From an uncultured Paraburkholderia sp. (GTDB lineage: Bacteria > Pseudomonadota > Gammaproteobacteria > Burkholderiales > Burkholderiaceae): a stretch of DNA of 10,183 nt. Position numbers and translations under genes: made by a program. Positions 5,472-10,183 of this stretch are shown here, piece by piece; the stretch's first letter is position 1, and each line of letters begins with the position of its first letter. A model generated the notes under the pieces. That model was not told where the DNA came from. It saw only the letters and a list, made by a program, of their open reading frames with translations, and ran no database searches. The stretch spans positions 1 through 10,183 of the forward strand of contig CALFSF010000411.1 of assembly GCA_937917025.1 (NCBI GenBank), written 5' to 3'.

Positions 5472-6215
5472 ATGACCGCCCCGAACCTCTATAGCGACCC
5501 TCGCCTCGTCGATCTGTACGACGTGCTCAATCCCGCCGCCGCCGACACGGCGTTCTACCTTGACCTCGCGCAATCCCTCGACGCCGCACGGGTACTCGAT
5601 ATCGGCTGCGGAACGGGCCTGTTGACCTGCGCGCTCGCGGACACTGTGCATGACGTGACCGGCGTCGACCCGTCGGCGGCGATGCTGGCGGTCGCGCGCA
5701 ACCGCGCGGGCGGCGAGCGCGTCAGGTGGATCGAGGGCGACGCGCAGGCGGCGCGTTCAATCGATGCCGATCTTGTCCTGATGACAGGGCACGTCGCGCA
5801 GGTTTTCACCGACGACGCGAGCTGGCGGCAGACGCTTTCGGCCGCATACGACGCGTTGCGACCCGGCGGCCGCCTTGCTTTCGAGAGCCGCAATCCGGCG
5901 TGCGCGCCCTGGCGCGCGTGGACGCCGGACGCGTCGCGCCGGCGCGTCGAATCGCAGAAATACGGCTGGGTCGACGTGTGGCATCGCGTTATCGACGTCA
6001 CAGGCGAATGCGTACGGTTTGCCACCCACTACCGGTTCGAGCGCGACGGTGCGCAGATCATTGCCGAAAGCGAATTGCGGTTTCGCAGCCAGGCCGCACT
6101 GGAGAGCGCGCTCCGCGAAGCGGGCTTCGTTTCGATGAGCTGGTATGGCGGCTGGTCGCGCAAACCCGTGGATGCCGCCAGCCGCGAGCTTGTGGTGGTG
6201 GCGATGCGCGACTGA
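5472..6215 (+). CDS. Class I SAM-dependent methyltransferase
   Basis: The product is 247 residues with a Rossmann-type methyltransferase core. Motif I is LDIGCGTG (42-49), the acidic residue at the end of strand 2 is Asp66 in GVDPSAAML, motif II is IEGDA (87-91), and LRPGGRLAFESRNP (129-142) is the post-core strand. The opening NLYSDPRLVDLYD is typical of small-molecule methyltransferases of the UbiE/COQ5-like superfamily. The substrate cannot be told from sequence. Residues about 143-230 form a family-specific C-terminal region with WHRVIDVTGECVRF. The ATG at 5472 fits the usual family N-terminus; an in-frame GTG at 5436 and ATG at 5445 would add 12 or 9 unlikely residues. There is no Shine-Dalgarno. 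A -10-like TATCAT at 5460-5465 sits six bases before the ATG, so the mRNA may be leaderless. It is convergent with the rubredoxin gene. Confidence 0.88.
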   Translation: MTAPNLYSDPRLVDLYDVLNPAAADTAFYLDLAQSLDAARVLDIGCGTGLLTCALADTVHDVTGVDPSAAMLAVARNRAGGERVRWIEGDAQAARSIDADLVLMTGHVAQVFTDDASWRQTLSAAYDALRPGGRLAFESRNPACAPWRAWTPDASRRRVESQKYGWVDVWHRVIDVTGECVRFATHYRFERDGAQIIAESELRFRSQAALESALREAGFVSMSWYGGWSRKPVDAASRELVVVAMRD

Positions 6216-6223
6216 CGGGGAAA

Positions 6224-6238
6224 GCGGACAGAATCCGC
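6224..6238. other. Small hairpin between convergent genes
   Basis: GCGGA (6224-6228) and TCCGC (6234-6238) form a 5-bp stem with a 5-base loop in the 64-bp gap between the methyltransferase and rubredoxin stop codons. No T-tract follows in either direction, so terminator function is doubtful. Confidence 0.25.
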
Positions 6239-6279
6239 GACAGGGAGGCCGCCGGCAAAACCCGCCGCGCGCGACGGCG

Positions 6280-6462
6280 TCAGAACTCGACGACGGCGAA
6301 CTCCGCCTTGCCCACATCGCACAGCGGGCAGCGCCAGTCTTCCGGGATCTCGGCGAAACGCGTTCCCGCCGGGATACCCTCCTCCGGCAGACCTTCTTCC
6401 TCGTTGTAGATCCAGCCGCAAATCAGGCAGACCCAGCTTTTATATTCAATGACTTCGCTCAC
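6280..6462 (-). CDS. Rubredoxin
   Basis: The product is 60 residues, a small cytoplasmic electron carrier with one Fe(Cys)4 centre. The two iron-binding motifs are CLIC-G (Cys12, Cys15) and CPLC-D (Cys45, Cys48). Between them are the family residues W-IYNEEEGLPEEGI-PAGT and IPEDWRCP. It probably passes electrons to an oxygenase or oxidoreductase; no partner gene is adjacent. The chosen start is a GTG at 6462, giving MSEVIEYKSW, which fits the usual rubredoxin length. The open frame continues upstream to an ATG at 6678, but those 72 residues look non-coding and fit no rubredoxin domain. A weak purine stretch, AAGAACGAG, precedes the GTG. Confidence 0.93.
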   Translation of the reverse strand: MSEVIEYKSWVCLICGWIYNEEEGLPEEGIPAGTRFAEIPEDWRCPLCDVGKAEFAVVEF

Positions 6463-6806
6463 GACGTACTCGTTCTTCAGATCGATGCAATGGCCCGCGC
6501 GTTCTGCCTCTTTCCCGGTCAGGGCGCGGCGAGCCGCAATCTTACCGGAATTCGTCCAGACCACTGCGCAGGGGCGTCGCGGGGGCAATTTCGCGCTCCG
6601 GCACAGGCTCGCGGGGACGCCGAAACTGTCCGCGCCCGGTGCGAGCCGGCCGCGTGGCCCGGGGTTAGTCGTGCACATTCTGTGCGTACCGGCCCCGGTG
6701 AATTCAATCTGGCCAAACGGACTATGCCATCCGGCCGGGATGCGTTCGACCCCGCGACCGGTACAATGGGCAGTTCCGATTCATTGCGGTCTTCTTCCTT
6801 CTCCCC
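6463..6806. other. Divergent intergenic region between rubredoxin and uup
   Basis: This 344-bp stretch holds no convincing gene on either strand. It must contain promoters for both rubredoxin (minus) and uup (plus). A 13-base inverted repeat, GCACA-TTC-TGTGC, lies at 6673-6685 and could be an operator. On the minus strand TAAGAT at about 6545-6540 could be a -10 box for rubredoxin, but no good -35 accompanies it. Confidence 0.4.
6762..6767 (+). promoter_or_regulatory. Putative -10 box of the uup promoter
   Basis: TACAAT at 6762-6767 matches the sigma-70 -10 consensus at five of six positions. It would place the transcript start near 6774, about 33 bases before the uup ATG. No convincing -35 box is seen 16-18 bases upstream. 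Confidence 0.45.
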
Positions 6807-8732
6807 ATGTCGCTTTACACCATTACCGGAGCGCAACTGGCGTTCGGTCACGTCGCGTTGCTCGATCACGCCGATTTCTCTCTCGAAGCGGGGGAGCGCG
6901 TCGGGCTGATTGGCCGCAACGGCGCGGGCAAGTCGTCGCTGCTCAAGATCGTTGCCGATCTCACGAAGCCCGATGACGGGCTCGTCACGCGCCAGCAAAG
7001 CCTCACGACGGTCTATGTACCGCAGGAACCCGAGTTCGATACCGACATGTCGGTGTTCGACGCCGTCGCGGCCGGCCTGATCGATGCGCGCGCGTTGCTC
7101 GACGAATACGACGTCGTCGCCCATGCGCTCGCGGAAACGCCGGAAGGCGAGCAGCACGACGCGCTGCTCGCACGCATGAACACGCTGCAGTCCTCGCTCG
7201 ATACGACCGATGCCTGGAGCTGGCGCACGCGCGTATCCACGACGCTCGCGCAGATCGGGCTCGACGGCGAAGCGCGCGTGGGCGCGCTGTCGGGCGGCAT
7301 GCAAAAGCGCGTGGCGCTCGCGCGTGCGCTGGTTGTGCAACCCGACGTCCTGCTGCTCGACGAGCCGACCAATCACCTCGACTTCGACGGTATCCGCTGG
7401 CTCGAGGAACTCCTGATTTCACAACGCGCCGGGCTGCTCTTCATCACCCACGATCGCGCGTTTCTCGATCGCGTTGCGACGCGCATCGTCGAACTCGACC
7501 GCGGGCGTCTGCTGTCGTATCCGGGTAACTTTTCGGCGTACCAGACGCGCAAGGCGCAGCAGCTGGAAGTCGAACGCATCGAAAACGAAAAGGCCGACAA
7601 GCTGCTCGCCCAGGAAGAAGTGTGGATCCGCAAGGGCGTCGAGGCGCGACGTACGCGCAGCGTCGGCCGCATCGCGCGGCTCGTGCAGATGCGCAACGAG
7701 CGCGCCGAGCGCCGGAATGCGCTCGGCAACGTCAAGCTCGACGTCGGGCAGGGCGAGAAGTCCGGCAAGATCGTCGCCGAACTGACCGATGTGACGAAGC
7801 GCTACGGTTCGCGCACGGTGGTCGACCATTTCTCGGCCACGGTCATGCGCGGCGACAAGATCGGTTTCATCGGGCCGAACGGCGCGGGCAAGACCACGCT
7901 GCTCAAGCTGATTCTCGGCGAACTGACGCCGGACGAAGGCAAGGTGCGCATCGGCACGAATCTGCAGGTCGCGTATTTCGACCAGATGCGCGCGCAGCTC
8001 GATCTGGACAAAAGCCTCGGCGACACGATCAGCCCGGGCAGCGAGTGGGTGGAAGTCAACGGCACGAAGAAACACGTGATGAGCTATCTCGGCGACTTCC
8101 TGTTCGCGCCCGAGCGCGCCCGCTCGCCGGTGAAGTCGCTGTCGGGCGGCGAGCGCAACCGTCTGTTGCTGGCGCGGCTCTTCGCGCGGCCGGCAAACGT
8201 GCTGGTGCTCGACGAACCGACCAACGACCTCGACATCCCCACGCTCGAACTGCTCGAAGAGCTGTTGACCGACTACGACGGCACGGTTCTGCTCGTCAGC
8301 CACGACCGGGCGTTCCTCGATAACGTCGCGACGTCGGTGATCGCGTCGGAAGGCGAGGGCAGATGGCGGGAATACGTCGGTGGCTTTACCGACTGGCAGG
8401 TGCAGCGCGGGCGCTCGCAACAGCTCGCGCAGAGCGACGCGCAGAAAGAACCGCTGAAAGACGCAGCGCCTAAAGACAGCGCCACGGGGCGCAACGCGCA
8501 GCGCACGGTCAAGCTGTCGTTCAAGGAGCAGCGCGAACTGGAGTCGTTGCCACAGCAGATCGCGGCACTCGAGGCGGAGCAGAAAACGATCGGTGCGCAA
8601 CTCGAAGACGGTTCGATCTTCGCGAAGGACGCCCAGGAAGGCACGCGCCTGACCGGGCGCTATGCGGAAATCGACGACGAACTGCTGATGGCGCTCGAGC
8701 GTTGGGAAGAGCTGGAGGCGAAGCGCAAGTAA
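6807..8732 (+). CDS. uup: ABC-F family ATPase Uup
   Basis: The product is 641 residues; E. coli Uup is 635. It is a soluble ABC-F protein with two ATPase domains and no membrane segments. Uup-type proteins act on ribosomes and affect precise excision of transposons and branched DNA intermediates. Domain 1 has Walker A GRNGAGKS (36-43), signature LSGGMQ (161-166) and Walker B LLLDEPTNHLD (182-192). A charged linker (about 240-322) is the P-site tRNA interaction motif region. Domain 2 has GPNGAGKT (356-363), LSGGERNR (445-452) and LVLDEPTNDLD (466-476). The catalytic Glu186 and Glu470 and both switch His (H215, H499) are present. Residues about 570-641 form the C-terminal coiled coil that marks Uup. 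The block VNGTKKHVMSYLGDFLF is also Uup-like. No Shine-Dalgarno precedes the ATG; the upstream bases are pyrimidine-rich (TTCCTTCTCCCC). Confidence 0.95.
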   Translation: MSLYTITGAQLAFGHVALLDHADFSLEAGERVGLIGRNGAGKSSLLKIVADLTKPDDGLVTRQQSLTTVYVPQEPEFDTDMSVFDAVAAGLIDARALLDEYDVVAHALAETPEGEQHDALLARMNTLQSSLDTTDAWSWRTRVSTTLAQIGLDGEARVGALSGGMQKRVALARALVVQPDVLLLDEPTNHLDFDGIRWLEELLISQRAGLLFITHDRAFLDRVATRIVELDRGRLLSYPGNFSAYQTRKAQQLEVERIENEKADKLLAQEEVWIRKGVEARRTRSVGRIARLVQMRNERAERRNALGNVKLDVGQGEKSGKIVAELTDVTKRYGSRTVVDHFSATVMRGDKIGFIGPNGAGKTTLLKLILGELTPDEGKVRIGTNLQVAYFDQMRAQLDLDKSLGDTISPGSEWVEVNGTKKHVMSYLGDFLFAPERARSPVKSLSGGERNRLLLARLFARPANVLVLDEPTNDLDIPTLELLEELLTDYDGTVLLVSHDRAFLDNVATSVIASEGEGRWREYVGGFTDWQVQRGRSQQLAQSDAQKEPLKDAAPKDSATGRNAQRTVKLSFKEQRELESLPQQIAALEAEQKTIGAQLEDGSIFAKDAQEGTRLTGRYAEIDDELLMALERWEELEAKRK

Positions 8733-8898
8733 GCGTCGCCGGGTTTCGCGCGCGCCGGCGCGTCGCTGCGCCGGGCGTGCGATAGCCTGGTTTGAGCGCG
8801 CCGGAGGCGCAAAGGCGTGTTGTCGGGCGTGAGTAGCGCGCCGCGGGCCAGACGCGATGCCAGCACCTGGCCAGACGGCTAACGCCTGCATCAGCAAA

Positions 8899-8926
8899 TT
8901 GCCGCGCGTGTTGAAATCAGTAAAAT
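8899..8926 (+). promoter_or_regulatory. Putative sigma-70 promoter upstream of parE
   Basis: TTGCCG (8899-8904) and TAAAAT (8921-8926) are separated by 16 bases. The -35 matches consensus at four of six positions and the -10 at five of six. Transcription would start near 8933, giving a parE leader of about 215 bases that includes the short frame at 8967-9041 and the palindrome. Confidence 0.5.
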
Positions 8927-9085
8927 ACCCCGCGAACGTATCTACGGCCATACTGGCGGGCCGCCGATGCACGCAGCAGGCAACCCGATGTCACGATACG
9001 AGCAGCTATTGAACGCACTGCCTCAACGGCAGGCACATTGATTCACCCCGTTGTTTCGTTTCGCTTTTTTTGAAAACTCAACGGT

Positions 9086-9120
9086 TTGTCCACGCAGATG
9101 TCCACAGGACCTGTGGACAA
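9086..9120. repeat. DnaA-box-like cluster with 21-bp perfect inverted repeat
   Basis: TGTCCACAGG (9099-9108) and CCTGTGGACA (9110-9119) are perfect inverted arms around one central A. Three related 9-mers occur: TTGTCCACG (9086-9094, plus), ATGTCCACA (9098-9106, plus) and TTGTCCACA (9120-9112, minus). The last differs from the E. coli DnaA-box consensus TTATNCACA at one base and equals the box used in several high-GC bacteria. The cluster ends 27 bases before the parE ATG, so it could be a DnaA operator, another dimeric operator, or an mRNA hairpin. Confidence 0.5.
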
Positions 9121-9147
9121 CGATGAACCGACGGACCACAGCAAGCC

Positions 9148-10183
9148 ATGTCTACGAAAAAGCCAAACGCCGCGTATAGCGAAGCGTCGATCAAGGTGCT
9201 GAAGGGCCTGGAGCCGGTCAAGCAACGGCCCGGCATGTACACGCGCACTGAAAATCCGCTGCACATCATTCAGGAAGTCATCGATAACGCCGCCGACGAA
9301 GCGCTCGGCGGCTACGGTCGCCAGATCATCGTCACGCTGCACGCTGACCAGTCCGTATCCGTCGAAGACGACGCACGCGGCATTCCGTTCGGCATGCACC
9401 CCGAAGAAGGCGTGCCGGTCGTCGAAATCGTGTTCACGCGCCTGCATGCGGGCGGCAAGTTCGACAAGGCGTCCGGCGGCGCGTACACGTTCTCGGGCGG
9501 CCTGCACGGCGTCGGCGTGTCGGTCACGAACGCGTTGTCCACGCGCCTCGACGTCACCGTCTGGCGCGACGGCAAGATCGCCGAACTCGGCTTTGCCGAC
9601 GGCGACGTCGTCAAGCCGCTCGAAGTGCGTCCCGCCCAGCGCGGCGACAAGAAGTCCGGCACGCGCGTGCGCGCCTGGGCCAATCCGAAATATTTCGACT
9701 CGGCGAACCTGCCGTTCGGCGAGTTGCAGCGTCTGCTGCGATCGAAAGCCGTGTTGTTGCCGGGCGTCGAAGTCACGCTCGTCAACGAGAAAACCGGCGA
9801 GCAGCAAAGCTGGAAATACGAAGACGGTCTGCGCGGCTATCTGCTCGAAGGCATGGCGGGCAGCGATCTGCTGATTCCGCTCTTCGAAGGCGAGCGCTAC
9901 GCGGAAAGCTCGCGCTCGAACGAAGAAACCTTCGCGGAAGGCGAGGGCGCCGCTTGGGTTGTCGCATGGAGCGAGGAAGGCCCGCTCACGCGCGAGTCCT
10001 ACGTCAATCTGATTCCGACGCCCGCGGGCGGCACGCACGAATCCGGCTTGCGCGAAGGGCTCTTCCAGGCGGTGAAGAGTTTTGTCGAACTGCACAACCT
10101 GCAACCGAAGGGCGTGAAACTGCTCGCCGAAGACGTGTTCGCGCGCGTCTCGTTCGTGCTGTCGGCGAAGGTGCTGGACCCGC
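9148..10183 (+). CDS. parE: DNA topoisomerase IV subunit B (ParE), 5' part
   Basis: The first 345 codons are present and the gene runs off the right edge. ParE is the ATPase subunit of topoisomerase IV, which decatenates daughter chromosomes with ParC. The frame follows ParE rather than GyrB: IKVLKGLEPVKQRPGMYT at 15-32, N box EVIDNAADEAL with Glu43 and Asn47, LHADQSVSVEDD, the G1 box (74-78), LHAGGKF, lid motif GGLHGVG (117-123), and ESYVNLIPTPAGGTHESGL. The catalytic-loop QTK motif would lie just past the window. The G1 box reads DDARG instead of the usual DDGRG, with Ala76 encoded by GCA at 9373-9375. The ATG at 9148 fits the family N-terminus, but the ribosome binding site is weak (AGCAAG). 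The gene stands apart from uup, with its own apparent promoter. Confidence 0.96.
   Translation, partial: MSTKKPNAAYSEASIKVLKGLEPVKQRPGMYTRTENPLHIIQEVIDNAADEALGGYGRQIIVTLHADQSVSVEDDARGIPFGMHPEEGVPVVEIVFTRLHAGGKFDKASGGAYTFSGGLHGVGVSVTNALSTRLDVTVWRDGKIAELGFADGDVVKPLEVRPAQRGDKKSGTRVRAWANPKYFDSANLPFGELQRLLRSKAVLLPGVEVTLVNEKTGEQQSWKYEDGLRGYLLEGMAGSDLLIPLFEGERYAESSRSNEETFAEGEGAAWVVAWSEEGPLTRESYVNLIPTPAGGTHESGLREGLFQAVKSFVELHNLQPKGVKLLAEDVFARVSFVLSAKVLDP

Larger units (their letters stand above)
8733..9147. other. Intergenic region between uup and parE
   Basis: This 415-bp stretch has three parts. The first (8733-8880) is very GC-rich, with several overlapping self-complementary runs but no T-tract, so no clear uup terminator is seen. 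The second holds a good promoter at 8899-8926. The third has a T-rich segment (9055-9071) and then the DnaA-box-like palindrome at 9086-9120. A 24-codon frame (8967-9041, containing MSRYEQLLNALPQRQAH) lies in the putative leader but has weak start signals and no known relative. Confidence 0.5.

Noticed and set aside
7419..8972. Long open frame on the minus strand opposite uup (517 codons)
   Set aside because: It is fully antisense to the clearly coding uup gene, and its Arg/Ala/His-rich product matches no family. Long antisense frames are expected in GC-rich genes.
9043..10104. Minus-strand frame opposite parE
   Set aside because: Antisense shadow of parE with no start signal or recognisable domain.
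1..10183. CRISPR arrays, insertion sequences, riboswitches, defence operons
   Set aside because: No regularly spaced repeats, transposase motifs, terminal inverted repeats or known riboswitch cores were seen on either strand.

Overview
The window looks like chromosome from a high-GC betaproteobacterium, most probably Burkholderiaceae (Burkholderia, Paraburkholderia or Caballeronia). The reasons are strong G/C bias at third codon positions, a ParE, a rubredoxin and a YbhB-like start that read like the Burkholderia forms, and several small proteins of a kind common in that group. This placement rests on pattern recognition and no database search was run.

Left part (1-2081). The 5' end of a YbhB/YbcL (PEBP-like) gene runs off the left edge on the minus strand. 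Next to it is a minus-strand dcm-vsr pair: a Dcm-type DNA cytosine-5 methyltransferase with an N-terminal helix-turn-helix, and a Vsr mismatch endonuclease. They overlap by one base (TGATG). No restriction endonuclease is adjacent, so the pair is a solitary methylation and very-short-patch-repair module. A CCTGG site and a perfect 10-bp palindrome lie just upstream of dcm.

Middle (2241-5233). This is a patch of small genes: two minus-strand paralogues of an unrecognised family (about 70 percent identical over 63 residues), a plus-strand CsbD-like stress gene with a strong terminator, an unrecognised 92-residue helical protein, and a glycine/histidine-rich lipoprotein. Beyond the lipoprotein is the 3' remnant of a DUF3800 gene carrying a one-base frameshift, then a short stretch of degraded sequence, then tRNA-Arg(CCT) on the minus strand. 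Relics beside the tRNA 3' end suggest an old insertion site.

Right part (5472-10183). These look like core genes: a class I SAM-dependent methyltransferase, a rubredoxin convergent with it, the ABC-F ATPase Uup, and the first 345 codons of parE (topoisomerase IV subunit B). The parE leader holds three DnaA-box-like 9-mers, two of them within a 21-bp perfect inverted repeat. The ParE ATP-binding G1 motif reads DDARG where DDGRG is expected.

I did not find a clearly new multi-gene system. The best leads are the regulatory palindrome before parE, the ParE motif substitution, the paralogous small-protein family, and the dcm upstream region.
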